In this document: piece after piece, positions 10,951 to 21,936 of the stretch
Layout of the letters: each line of letters starts with the position of its first letter
Position numbering within the stretch: the first letter of the stretch is position 1
Origin: Haemaphysalis longicornis
Lineage: Eukaryota > Arthropoda > Arachnida > Ixodida > Ixodidae
Assembly: GCA_013339765.2 (NCBI GenBank)
Contig: CM023454.1
Span: forward strand, 148,737,603 to 148,801,602
Reading direction: 5' to 3'
Length of the DNA stretch: 64,000 nt
The notes under the pieces: model-generated
Told to the model about the DNA's origin: nothing
The model's database searches: none
Seen by the model: the letters and a program-made list of their open reading frames with translations, nothing else
Made by a program: the position numbers and the translations under genes

Positions 10951-13039
10951 GTAGGGTCCCTAGAAATTGTGCTAGTCTGCGGTCCGCGCGCTTTCTCTAC
11001 GGGAAGGCGTGTCCGCGCCGCTGATGCACGCACAGCGCTGCGCAGAGGGCGCTGCGAGCAATCGGAGCGCCCGAGCGGCCGGAGCAAGAGCGGCCGCAGG
11101 CCGGCCTGTGCCGCGCGCTATACTGCCGCTCTGCCGCGAAACGCGAGCGCGCATCGGGGTTTGTCGGCCACTTAGAGCGGTGAAATGGAATGGTACGAGG
11201 TACATCAGCTCACAATTGAAGGTACGATAGTACTATAAGACCTTTTAGTTTCACGCCCCGAGTTTTTCGCGAATTGGGCTACGGAGCCTCTTTGCGGCCG
11301 TTGAATTTCGCGAGTGAGACCGAAGGATGAAACCGCAGCAACCAGCGTAGCCGTTTCACTACCACCGCTTGGACCGTTAATAAAGTAAAAGCTTTCTATG
11401 TCTCACTGATGGCCTATGTCGCCTCGAAAAAGCACTGCGGGAACGCCAACTGTCTCTGACGACGGTGATGTTTGTGAGTAAAGTGAGAGGGAAAAAAAAA
11501 CGCTCCCCGTGATCAGAATCGAAGCTGGCTCCATCGCGTTTTGAAGCCGACGTCTATCTCAATGCGCAATTCCAACATGGTCAAAGCAATTTGGGTTTGG
11601 AGAGGAGTGCACGGACGTGCACATGTAATTAGTCAGAAAAATTATCCACTCCTCCACTCCGCAACGATGGTTGAACACGAAGCTTTCTTCGCGTGAAATC
11701 AAACGGCAAAGGGTCGATTTCAAATCCGGCGCGATCATAAGTCCAAAATGCGTGCGAGTCAAAGTGAAAGCTCAATGAGGCAAAGTCAAAACGCAGACGA
11801 CAAGGAAGCGCTCACAAGAAAGCTTCGCGTTCAACCACCAATGTTCAGACAGTGAGATCCCGTTCAAAAAGAACTCCCTGCGGCACCAGAAGCTGCGTTT
11901 GTTCCACATAGAAACTACCGGGTCATTCCCGAACGTCATTGACGGTGACAAGCACGCAGCCGGCTGGTAGGCTGACAAGAAGAAAAGCGAAAGCTTGAGT
12001 AAAATGTTGTGCCAGCAAAAACTTGTTCCTATATACTTTGGGCAGAGTGCGGGGGGAGGGGGGATAAAGCAAGGTATATAAGGTCATGACAGTAAAAATA
12101 AACCTCAATATTTTTACTCCTTGGTTTCAAACAGCCACGATTATATGATTGGCCATAACACAAATATTCTCCCGTTTTGCTTTCCCCGCGTGCGTCTCGC
12201 AATTCTCTCCGAGTGTGTGGGTGATCAAAAAGAACCTGTGTAATGACTTGCAAGTGAAGTTACTGATTTGCAGCAGCCGGGTTTTATTAAAAATCAGTTT
12301 CACGTACCCAATGCTGGCGAATGTTTCAAATCGTGGTATTCACGAAAATTACGGGCACGCAGAAGAGGTTTGATAGTACCCAAATTTTTGAAAATATCGA
12401 GGTAAGCGGAGTGTTGGGTTAAGCGAAATGCGAAAATTGTATGGCCAGATCTCTGGAATAAGAGCTAGTGCTGGTAACAAACGCTCCAATGCACAGGGAC
12501 GCTTCCGGAATACAGGCAAAAATAATTTGCAGAAAAAACAATTTTTTTTAGGTATTGCGGAAAAAGAGCTGCGTGATGCTCACCTGTTTCGCGTTCGCAT
12601 CTAATCCCAAAAAAGTGTTCACGAGCTTCTCAATGCCGCATCAACTGTTGGTCGCCAACGCTATATTCTATCTTTGCTGTGAAGCAGGCAAAGCATATGT
12701 TTTTCTTGTTCCTGCCGTTTTTGGGACTTTTTGAGACACGTCGTCGTGCACATGATCAGAAGCGTCTTCCCCAGCTATATCAACGATGTAGGCGCCGGAC
12801 AGCACTCCGCTAACGGGACATCGGCCGCGCACAGTGCGTACCCCGTGCAAATTTGCCGTTCGCGACGATGTTCGGCGCGTAATAGGAGCTAAGCTCTAAC
12901 CGAGAGCTTATCAGCTGCCTGCAGCGGATGTTGCATTGCGTCCGAATGTCAACATTTCGAGATATCCGTGATCCCCGAAAAGACGTTTCGAGACAAAGGG
13001 TGGAAAATGTCGCCTATGGCAGGTATATGCACGGCAAAA

Positions 13040-13102
13040 AAATGTTTCGACTTAACCGATATTTCGAGATATCCGAGTTCGAGCTATGGAGAAATCACTG
13101 TA
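13040..13102 (-). repeat. Possible pogo/Tigger-like transposon end
   Basis: Read on the reverse strand from 13102, CAGTGATTTCTCC followed by CTCGAACTCGGATATCTCGAAAT resembles the end style of pogo-class elements (CAGTG..., TATCTCGA), with a flanking TA. The opposite end is not clearly identified. Confidence 0.25.
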
Positions 13103-13513
13103 TCTGATGACTGAAGGTGATGAAAACTTCGTATGCATGTGCACACGTCTTGTTTTTTTATTCGGCATTTACATTTAAAAGATTCCCAGCTGGACGTAAC
13201 TGAGGGGGCCGCGAAGACGTGCGCTTAAGGGCCTCCAGATCAACGATGCGAAAGGTCAGGAGGCACCGGTTCGAGCTGCTTTATTTACATACACGTACAG
13301 GGGACAACATCTTGGGAAACTTGCAAAGAAAGACGGTTCCAAAGAGCCATAGAAAAAAGCGGAGCGCCGCCACACACCACACACATTTTCACGCGCTGAC
13401 TAATCCATCAGTTAACAACGGCGGGGGTATTCACAAAGAAGGTTGTTTGCTAGCTGAAGTCCCGCATGATATTTCCAAGCTGGAAAACAATGCCTTGCCG
13501 GCAGTGTTCCCGA

Positions 13514-13560
13514 AGCCCCCGAGTATGTGTCGAAATCGGTTCGACACATACTCGGGGGCT
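13514..13560. repeat. Perfect 21-bp inverted repeat with 5-nt loop
   Basis: AGCCCCCGAGTATGTGTCGAA at 13514-13534 is followed by the loop ATCGG (13535-13539) and the exact reverse complement at 13540-13560. It is far more perfect than the surrounding decayed sequence. It is too short and too perfect for a typical pre-miRNA and has no T-run characteristic of a terminator. It may be the fused ends of a small foldback element or a recombination product. Confidence 0.9.
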
Positions 13561-14207
13561 AGCATAGCGACACGATTCCGCGGTTTTTACAAGGCTCGAT
13601 CCTTCATAATACGCGAAAACGTACTCCTGTCACTTCACGCTCCGGTTAAAACACTTCGTACTGGTAAGAACCAACTTATTTGGCTAATCTGGTTTGTCGA
13701 CAGAAACGGATAGGGTTCGAAAAGGGGCAGTTAAAATGGGCTGAACCCGCCCAGAAATAGGGCAGAACTACGAAGGCAGCAGCGGCACGGCAGAGCGCCG
13801 TCCGCCGCTGCCCATCGCGCCGGCCGGCCACCGCGCTCCGATTGACTGCAGCGCCGCCGCTGCATGCATCACGGAGGAGCCCCCTTCGCGGCCGGCGGAC
13901 GGCAGACTAGCACAATTTCTAGGGACCCTATGTTCAGCTTGTCACAGCGTAGTTTTCTCTTGTTTGTTACTTCCTTCGCGTGTTCGCGCTTCGGACATTC
14001 GGATTTTATGGACTGCAGCAACACTGAGGCTTGCAAGAACTGTAAGATAAAACGGGATAGAATATGGTTAATTGGTTTTTTCTTACTCTTGAAACAATCA
14101 GCTGCATCTAATAAAAACGTATTGAAAAGGCACAGGCTAATTAAGCGGTGCGCTACACAGCGCCGCCTCTCCATTTCAGTTGTCCCTGAAGGAATTTTTG
14201 TTCGCAG

Positions 14208-14366
14208 TTTTTGTCACCCGCTTGAAGTACAACTATGGGTTAGAGTGCCAGTTCGCGGAAACAACAGAACAGCTTGTGGTGTATAATTTTTGTCGCCCTC
14301 TTGGAGTACAACTATGGGTTAGAGTGACAGTTCGCGGAAACAACAGAACAGTTTGGGGCGTATAAC
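14208..14366 (+). repeat. 79-bp direct tandem duplication
   Basis: Two adjacent units begin at TTTTGTC(A/G)CCC and contain AGTACAACTATGGGTTAGAG and CAGTTCGCGGAAACAACAGA. They are offset by 79 bp and differ at only a few positions. No function is evident. Confidence 0.85.
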
Positions 14367-14741
14367 TTTTAATTACTATTAATAATCAGAATTTGACACT
14401 TTTTATTACCAGTATAAAAAAACTAACAAAACGCAGTCCCGTCGAGAGCACAAATTATAATAACAAAAATAAACGCCGCTACTACAGCCAGTCAAATTGC
14501 TAGAAACTTTTTTTCTTTTTCACCCATGCAAAATGTGAACCTATCGTGCCATATATGGATGATATCGAACGGCACCAGCTAAACAAATTTCAAGTTAATT
14601 TATTATAGCGGAAAACAATCATTGGCAGCACGCATTTAAAAAAAATAGTAGAGGGGAGGACTCATTAAAACAGTAGTTCGCATTTTCAAATCCGGGAAGA
14701 TGTCAACTGAAAGTGCACACATACAAACAAAAAAGAAGAAG

Positions 14742-15585
14742 CATCCCCCTTGCGAGGGGCACGATCAAATGCAGAGCATTTCTGTGGGGGGGCGCGCCTG
14801 CAAGTCGTATGGATTACGTATTGGTTGTTGTTGTTGTAATTGTTGTCTTCCAGCGTAGACATTGTCGATGAAGTCGATGGTGAAACGTGCCGTGAACCCC
14901 CTGCCGCGGCTATGACGCAACGTGGAGCGGCTATGACGCAACGTGGCGCGGCTATGACGCAACACAATCCGACACAATCCACTTTAATCCAATCCAATCC
15001 AATCCAAGCCATCCAAGCCAATCCAATCGAATCCAATCCAATGCCCCTCGCGAGAGAGTGTTATAGCGCCGAAATCGCCACCACGCGAACCCGTGATGCT
15101 GACGTCACGATCACGCCACAGATGATAGCGACCGCAGCGCGCGCGAACGACATATGTGGTTTAAGCGCGAACCGACCGAGGCGAGAGAGCGCGATGCGAG
15201 CGCCCCACCTGTTCTTGCGCGCGAACCTAACGCGGCGAGAGAGGGTGTTGCGCACGTCCCCACTTGTTGTGCGCCCGAACCGAACGCGGCGAGAGAGGGC
15301 GTTGCGAGCGGAGAGAAGGCGAGGAGGACGCGGGGGAGAGGGCGCACCTCTGGCCGACGGTTGAATGAGTCAAGGATATAAGGCACGTTCGTAACCTTCC
15401 GTTCCGTGTCGTCTTTGTGGCTCAGTTGGTAGAGTACCGTGCACCTTGCGTTCCGCCCGCAGAGTCGTAGGATCGAAACCTGGCGCCGGGAAGTATTTAT
15501 ATAGTGTAGGGGGAGCGATGCGGACGCGGACTACGGACGCCAACGCGGGTGACATCGTGAGTTACTGAAATGCTCTGCATTTAAA
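14742..15585 (+). repeat. Composite tRNA-like repeat, copy A (expanded by minisatellites)
   Basis: The left boundary is a near-palindromic CCCC(T)TGCGAGGGGC block and ACGATC, then AAATGCAGAGCATTT (14767-14781). The right boundary is its reverse complement AAATGCTCTGCATTT (15568-15582). Near the right end is a tRNA-like segment with an A-box-like TGGCTCAGTTGGTAGAG, a B-box-like GGATCGAAACC and a CTGGCGCCGG end, followed by GGGTGACATCGTGAGTTACTG. The interior is about 450 bp longer than in the copy at 59512 because it carries minisatellites: three GCGGCTATGACGCAACGTG units (~14908-14961), a run of AATCC variants (14962-15045) and three ~61-bp units with GCGGCGAGAGAGGG (15165-15310). Related copies lie at 36374-36742 (-) and 59512-59890 (+). 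It is probably a non-autonomous element using an internal Pol III promoter. Confidence 0.75.
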
Positions 15586-15596
15586 ATGGGCCAACT

Positions 15597-15748
15597 TATT
15601 TCACCTTTCGAACCACAGTGATCCATGCTTACAGTCTTTCCTTTTGGTGCGCTTTCGCCGGGAATTCGTAGAATTTAAGGGATGAATTCTTCTCTTTCGC
15701 CTTCTTGTTAATGTCGTGGCAGCTGACCATGCAACAATATGAGGCGCT
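15597..15748 (-). pseudogene. THAP-domain exon remnant
   Basis: On the reverse strand one frame reads Y-C-C-M-V-S-C-H-D-I-N, then S-S-L-K-F-Y-E-F-P, then K-E-R-L-stop-A-W-I-T-V-V-R-K-V. This is the order of a THAP zinc-finger N-terminus: Cys-x(2-4)-Cys, aromatic-x-F-P, then W-x-x-x-V/I-R. THAP domains bind DNA and occur in P-element transposases and host regulators. A TAA codon sits where a sense codon is expected just before the tryptophan. The fragment stops before the distal C-x-x-H half, which would lie on another exon. It directly abuts the right end of composite copy A. Confidence 0.5.
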
Positions 15749-18300
15749 TGCTTGGCTTTCAGTTTTACCACCTTAGACATCGCGAAACGACTGGGGGAGC
15801 GTCCGCTCTTTCGCCCCCCGCACCCCATCCGAGAGAGACGCCCGCCGGCATGCGCGGTCCGTCTTACAACCGCACGTGCAGCTCGTTCTGCACGCTGTCC
15901 ACTCACGGATACATTTCCGCCTTCCCCGACCGCTCGAAGTTTCCGTCCCCCCTACCCCAGAATGCGAACAAAGCGGCCACCGGCTGCACGAGCCACTCAA
16001 CCCAGCACATAGAAAGGGCGGCAGGAACCCCCCTCACTCCCTCGAAGTGAAAGGGGCGCCGCTTCGCTATAGAATCAGCGCAGCCCTCGCCCGGCAAACT
16101 TTAGCTTCGCCTCCCTATAGCCTTCAAATGCACGTTTCCCCGATTATAAAACTGGCATGCCGACTGGACCACGGCCGACGCGAGGAGCACGGTCGCCGGG
16201 CACTTCGAGCGGGCCGACCGGCCGCGCCGCATGGTCGCAGTTGTCGGAGGAGCCTGCGCGACGGCTGCTAAAAGAAATTAGCAGTGGCTTAGCTCAGCTA
16301 TGCCAGGATATACATGGCGTGAGTTAAGGTTTAGCAGGTTATTCTTAACTTTCCGGGTTGTCGAAGATTAGCTTGATTATCATGCTTACTGCTGCTTCAA
16401 TGACACACACACGGTACACACAAAACACAAGTTAGCCTGAATGGGAGTTTCTTGGCTGGAATACGTCTTTTAAACTCCTCACGGCAGACGGCCTGCTCCC
16501 ACGTGTGGTACTATGATGGTGGAAAAACTGCCAGTTTACACCGGGGCCACAAGCCGTCGTAAATAAGCGCATTTACCACGATTGTACCTTTTCATAAAAC
16601 GCAGTATCTAGCTATAATTACTACGTTTGTCCTAATGGGAGTATTAAAAACTCCCACGCCTCCTTCATTTCCTTCTCCTCCTCTTTCTCCCCTTCCTCCT
16701 CTACGCCTCCTTACAAAATGGCTGCCAGTTGGTGTCGTGCGTCGTGTGAGCTCCAGCGTCCCTGAAAATTTATTGCCGGTGTGAACTTGCGGCCGCACTA
16801 ACGGATGTGAAGTGCTTCCCAACAACCCAAGCTCGTTGCGAACATTGTGGAACCAGCCTGGACTGACGTGCGACGGACTGCAACGTCGCCTCCATGTCAC
16901 CGACCTTCGAGCCGACGGAATACGCCAGCGAGCCGACGCGAGGCCTAAATGCAGTGATCGCTGAGAGTGGGTCGTTAAAAACAACGCGGTTGTGCCTCTG
17001 CGAGGTGGTTGTAGGTAAGATTTTCACGTTTTTTATTGTACGCAATATTTTGGGAGACTTGTGCCCCTTCTAGTGTAAAATATACTCAAAGTGTTTCCCG
17101 CACCACTGCACGGGCGATTCTCCGCCACTGGAGGTGAGCATTGTGCGTGAAAGACGGCGCCATGCCCGGAACGTCATTGGGGAGGCCGATTAACGGGGTG
17201 AAATCAATGCCTATTTGCGCGGGTCTCGAGTAGAACACTCACTCATTCACACTCGCGAGCAGAATGAAAACTGTCCGAACTCTGAACGGCTGTTAGGTGT
17301 TTTTGTTAGGCTGTGTCGTGTGGCTTACTGGCAGGCGAGGGTAAAGTTGACCAGTCAAACGTCGCAGAGCGGTCGCTTTTCTTGAGAAGTACGTGTGGTG
17401 CCAGCCGCGTTTGCTACGAGGAGGGTGACTGCCGCGTGCCGCCGGCGATTAATTGCTTTCACTGGAAAGGGAGAAGGTCGGGGCCCCGCGGGTGTACGCG
17501 AGGCGCGTCTGCGCCGTCACACCAACCGAAATTTTTTCTTAACTTTCGGTAACGGTAATTTGAAGCACTGTGGCAGGGCTTCAAATTCACTTATTGTGTC
17601 TTCCTGCTTTGGTGTAATGAAGCTAATTAATTTATTCCGTAATTCTGCATTTCTTCCTAGTGTAAGGGGGCACTTAAGTCCCCCCAATCGCTTGAGTTAT
17701 TTTTTCCTGGAACTTCAGATATTCCCCACCAAAGTCGAACCTGATGTGCCGGATAAGCCTGTGGACGACTGTGAATGAGTGTACTAAAGCTGCGGTGGAA
17801 ATTAAGGCAAAGAAAAAAAGTACCACACAGTCAGACGCACGAGACACGTAGGGGCACTATAATACACTTGTTTGCCTGCATTGTGTGAGCGATTTTGCTC
17901 ATTTTAGCTTGTAGTTAGAGCCACAGAGCAAAAATTAGTGTCCGTAGTCATTGCGCCGTGATGTACACGAATGAAATAAATACATCGCGCCCAGCGCAGT
18001 TTCTACATAAAATGTCATAGCGCATGTTTTGCCTATTTTACATACCACTGAATTTGCACTGTGTTCTTTTTCTTTCTCATGAAGATATTACATCATGACT
18101 CAACGCAAGGTGGTAGCACAGCACACACCAATACGAAGAAGTTACATTCTGCTGCTCGTATTTGTCTGCAGTCAAGGGCAGAGTTTTATATAATTATAGC
18201 TCTATGCAGTCTAGGATAAGAAAAAACCACGGAAACAACCAATGGGAGGCATTGGAAAAAACGCAGTGCAAAATATTACGCCACCCGGCGTAACCGAAAC
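15749..18300. other. Unassigned sequence, with a possible small 5' exon
   Basis: No domain is recognised. One weak candidate is a short open exon at 16894-17012 (+), starting ATGTCACCGACC and ending at a consensus-like GTAAG donor. It follows a GC-rich stretch beginning AAAATGGCTGCC at 16718. It could be a first exon or 5' UTR of a host transcript, but nothing downstream could be joined to it. The remainder is short overlapping frames. Confidence 0.3.
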
Positions 18301-18310
18301 TGTTTATTAA

Positions 18311-18569
18311 AGTTACGTCCGACACCCTTTCCCACACACAATTAAAGATACATCCGCCGCAACCCGAAAATGAAATTGGAGCTGCATTATACAGTCAAAA
18401 ATTAGCTACAGCCAGCAGAACCCAGAACTAGTTCTAGAAATTAGTAACAGGATTTTTTGATACGAATGGTAGCATCCACTTTTCTAGGTTTCGTCCGACA
18501 TAATTTCTAACCTAGATATTAAAGTTACGTGCGACGGAACTTTAACTTGTGTTTTGAGTTACGTTAGAC
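18311..18569 (+). promoter_or_regulatory. Four dispersed copies of a GTTACGTSCGAC-like motif upstream of the transposase gene
   Basis: AGTTACGTCCGAC (18311-18323), GGTTTCGTCCGAC (18487-18499), AGTTACGTGCGAC (18523-18535) and AGTTACGTTAGAC (18557-18569) lie within about 260 bp, 250 bp ahead of the transposase start. CACTA-type elements typically carry short subterminal repeats bound by their own proteins, so these could be such sites. I did not identify the terminal CACT(A/G) inverted repeats. Confidence 0.4.
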
Positions 18570-18814
18570 TACTCCGTGCGTGAGACCATCGTAACGTGAA
18601 ATTGAAAACGCTATTAAGACGGTGCGAACTGCGGTAAATTAGTGTGTGCCCCGTCTATCGAAGCAGCTTGAGTAAGCACGGTGGCACCGTCTCCTAGCCA
18701 CGCTTTACTTTTACTGTTGTCCGGGCACCCCAATCAAGGTGATAGTGAAAGCCTAGCGTTTTCCCACGCGACAACTTTCACGGAGTTGCCCTCGCCATAG
18801 TCGACGCTCCGGAT

Positions 18815-20441
18815 ATGGCGAGCGCTCCCAAACGAAAGTCGCGCAAAAAGTACTTGCACGAAAACAGTGAATTCACTGCGCCCAAGTCGACTTTGTATGT
18901 GCTCTCGAAGAAGCAGCGGCTGCAGCACGCCCGGGAAACTGCGCCAACTGACGATTCGGGGCCATCTACCGTTGCTGCAAGCGATGTGGCACGATCGGCC
19001 ACTTTCCGGGATGATCTCTCCGCGCGGCTGGACGATGCATCTGAAGATTCCACAAATCGTGCCTTTGACGACACGATGCAAAATTTTCGCGATGACGGCG
19101 AGGATCTGCACTGCGACGATCTCGACGGTCAGGGACTGGAACATGGTCATCTGGACTACGAGAGCCTCGACGGCGAGAATCCGCACTGCGAAGATCTTGA
19201 CAATCAGGGACTGGAACACGGTCATTCGGACTACGAGAGCTCCGACGGCGAGAATCCCCACTGCGACGATGTCGACGATCAGGGATTTGAACTCGGTGAT
19301 CCGGACTACGAGAGCCCCGACGGCGAGGATCCGCACTGCTACGATCTCGACGATCAGGGACTCGAACACGGACATTCTGACTACAAGAGCCCTGACGGCG
19401 AGAATCCGCACTGCGACGATGTCGACGATCAGGGATTTGAACACGGTGATCCGGACTACGAGAGCCTCGACGACGAGGATCTTGACGATACAGATTGGCA
19501 CTTCAGCAGCGGTACCGCCGGCGCCTCACTACCACCTTTAACCGAGGAAGAAATTCTTTCATCGTCGTTCTCTAAGCTAAGCACTGAAAAGCTGCCTAAC
19601 CTTGGCACTTCAAAAGCAGGTGCTGCCGCTATGGCCATGTCGTTCGCGATTGCGCACGGCTTAACGTGGTCGGCATTGGGTGACCTGGCAAAACTAGTCA
19701 ACAGTATTGCAGGAATGGAGGTGTTACCACGGAGCGAATATATGTTCCGAAAGCTGTGGTCAGCACAAAAGGAGGATGTAGTTCGCTACTGGTATCGCTG
19801 TGAGCAGTGTGGAGACGTGCTGAAAGTTGAGAACGGTGCTGGACTCTGTGAAGTTTGTGACAGAAAAGTTTCGGTGGCCAGTGCCCGTAACAAATCAAAC
19901 TTTTTCATCACTTTGAACGTGCGAAAGCAGCTGAGTACATTGGTGCAAAACACCAAGGACAGCCTCGCAGAAGGCCTTGCATTGCGAAGGGAACAATGCG
20001 GCGATGAAGTCACCGACATTGCAAGTGGTGCAGCATTCCGTGAGTTGAGGGAAAATGAAAAATTAGGTGCGGATGATCTCACCCTTACTATCAACACTGA
20101 TGGAAGCCCTGTCTTCAAGTCCTCAAAAACATCCATGTGGCCCCTACAGTTCACTCTAAATGAATTCCCACTGAGTGTGCGATTTAAACATCCCGTGCTG
20201 TCTGGACTCTGGTTTGGGCCCGGACACCCCGAAATGCAAACCTTTCTGTCAAGGTTCACGGACGAAATCTCAGCCATGACACCGATTGTGTGAGAGCACG
20301 AAGGTTCTGTGCACTGTTCTAGAGTGTTCGTACTGTGTTGTGCTGTGGATGCACCGGCACGGGCAGCTGTAATGAATATGATTCTTCACAACGGTTGCCA
20401 CGGCTGCCCTCGGTGCTTCACGTCGACTACCCGCAGTGGAG
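18815..20441 (+). pseudogene. CACTA-type transposase gene, exon 1 (interrupted by one in-frame TGA)
   Basis: The exon opens with ATGGCGAGCGC and a basic, NLS-like KRKSRKK (residues 6-12). An acidic tandem-repeat region (residues about 94-218) follows, then a conserved part beginning T-E-E-E-I-L. The conserved part has a zinc-ribbon-like C-E-Q-C...C-E-V-C (about residues 329-351) and the signature N-T-D-G-S-P-V-F-K-S-S followed by W-P-L-Q and G-L-W-F-G-x-x-H-P. This order matches the Transposase_21 core of plant CACTA proteins and related animal transposases, where the Asp of T-D-G is catalytic. A TGA at 20291-20293 interrupts the frame after S-A-M-T-P-I-V. The same frame then continues with V-D-A-P-A-R-A-A-V-M-N-M and C-P-R-C to a GTAATT donor at 20442. 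Related proteins I know of often have a tryptophan near here, so TGG to TGA is the simplest explanation. Exons at about 21940, 28970 and 31002 follow. It may be a decayed transposon or a domesticated gene with one recent nonsense change. Confidence 0.75.
19094..19468 (+). repeat. Five 75-bp coding tandem repeats (25 residues each) in the transposase N-terminus
   Basis: Units start at 19094, 19169, 19244, 19319 and 19394, each coding D-G-E-(N/D)-(P/L)-H-C...D-Q-G-(L/F)-E-H-G...D-Y-E-S. The period is exactly 25 codons, so the frame is preserved. Two unit types alternate in the last four copies: one with L-E-H-G-H, the other with V-D-D-Q-G-F-E-x-G-D-P. This indicates a 150-bp dimer that was itself duplicated. 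The product is very acidic with one Cys and several His per unit. Its role is unknown; it could be an acidic interaction surface. Confidence 0.9.
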
Positions 20442-21936
20442 GTAATTGGTTTGCCACCATTCATTACTTAGTTCCAAGTGTGGTATTGTCGTGGCACTCA
20501 AATTTATCACAATGTTGTGTAAATTTCATTGCAGGTCAACTACAGATCTGCATTGCTGAATCTTCTTTCACTCTAAAGGGGTAACCACACGCAGCTACGG
20601 TGATGAGCAATGCAAAAAACACACAACTCAGTGGGTACAGCCAACACCAATCGGTACAGCAAACAAGCAGTGTTGGCAAGTGGTGAGCTAGAAAATTATA
20701 CAAAGCGCACTGTGGGTGACGACAGCGACGTTTAGCCTGCCAGAAGCAGCCCACAAATGAGCAACAGTGACAGAGAGCATTAGCAGAACTGTATTAATTC
20801 TTTCACTTGGTGCTGTCGCCCACACTGCCTGTGTGCTGTACCTATTGAGTTACATTTTCACGGTGCTCGTCGCTGTCGCTTCATGTGGTTACCCTTTAAA
20901 GGTGCTCCGCTACACCGTTTGGGAAAGCTAAAAAGGAAATGGGGTTAGACCGAATACTTTTGCAGTAACCTTTGCTTGCAGAAATTTTGTTCAGATATGA
21001 AGTAGGGCCAGAGTATTTAAATAATAAAGCCGTTTTTTTATTTCCCATTTAGATCTTGCGTGGCGCTACCTTATTGTTGTATTGTGGTGAATTGCCATGA
21101 AAACAGCTGACCGTAATACTCAATGCTACAAGGCGACTTAGCTCAGTGCAGCATGAAATGTGACTGTGCCAGGAGAAGTTTTTTTTTAATTTGCTAAGTG
21201 TGAGTTCTCTAAACCTTCAATTAGGGAGCGCAAGTCGTTGCCACACTACAGCCTCCATTTTCGCTATTGAAATCGGTCCCGCTCTACTGAAAAACACAAC
21301 TTAGGAGGGGTAGCTGAACTGCCACATTGCATTGGCAGGCATGTTTGCAAAAGCAAAGTAATGTGGCTAGTTGGAATGTGTTTAATATGAGGAGCACAAT
21401 GAAGCTACAAATACGAGCACAAGTCATGGTGAGTAAATCACTCGTACAGAGGGCTTTTCTCATTTTTACTTCAGCTTACATTTGTTGTTTGGTTGCATTC
21501 TTCGCTACAAATGCTATTGCAAAATCAACTGGTACATGCAGGGCCGTAGCCCGAATATTCTTTTCGTAGGGGCTTACGAGTTATTGGAAAATTGGAATAG
21601 CGGAGTTTTGTCGAAGAAACTCCAAGCCTAGCTTACACCCTGCGTGGAAAAAAATTTCAAAGGGGGTTCAAAACCCCAAACCCCCCTCTGGCTGCGTCCC
21701 AAGCTATACTATAGATCTGACATTAGCAGAGCAGCCCCTGAGAGCAGGTGAAGTTTGCTACTTTCCAGAAGTGTAAAAAGGGGTGTTTTATAAAGGTATG
21801 TGTTTTTAGCAGCTTACTGTTGCTGGGAACTATACACTCCCAGTGCATGCTTGTTCACTTTTCCCCTCTTTCTCCTGTTGCCTATATGCCATGCGTTTTT
21901 TCAAGTAGCTATCAACACTGAAATGCAATTTGAAAT
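20442..21936. other. Intron 1 of the transposase gene (presumed)
   Basis: It lies between the GTAATT donor at 20442 and the next exon near 21940. It contains AT-rich non-coding sequence and, near 21650-21700, a GGGGTTCAAAACCCCAAACC block typical of decayed dispersed repeats. No independent gene is seen. Confidence 0.45.

Larger units (their letters stand above)
10954..13928. mobile_element. Candidate ~2.97-kb DNA element with identical 27-bp terminal inverted repeats and TA flanks
   Basis: The 27 bases at 10954-10980, beginning GGGTCCCTAGAAATTG, recur exactly as the reverse complement at 13902-13928. Both copies are flanked externally by TA (10952-10953 and 13929-13930). Inside the perfect repeats, similarity continues imperfectly for roughly 100 bp, sharing GATGCA(C/T)GCA, GGCGCTGC and CAATCGGAGCGC blocks. 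The interior holds only short frames and no recognisable transposase. The longest, 13219-13713 (+), resembles no known family. It could be a large non-autonomous Tc1/mariner-like element, or two copies of a small repeat in opposite orientation that happen to lie 3 kb apart. Confidence 0.55.

Noticed and set aside
13514..13560. microRNA precursor or terminator
   Set aside because: The stem is perfect and the loop only 5 nt, unlike animal pre-miRNAs. There is no T-run and no bacterial context.
15409..15500. Functional tRNA gene
   Set aside because: The A and B boxes are present, but the same segment recurs in three dispersed copies with shared flanks, so it is a tRNA-derived repeat.
18734..19501. 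255-codon reverse-strand frame rich in I/V/A repeats
   Set aside because: Its repetition mirrors the 75-bp repeats of the forward transposase exon, so it is an antisense artefact.
18867..19541. 224-codon forward frame overlapping exon 1
   Set aside because: An alternate frame of the same tandem repeat. The T-R-I-x-T-A-like repetition follows from the 75-bp period.
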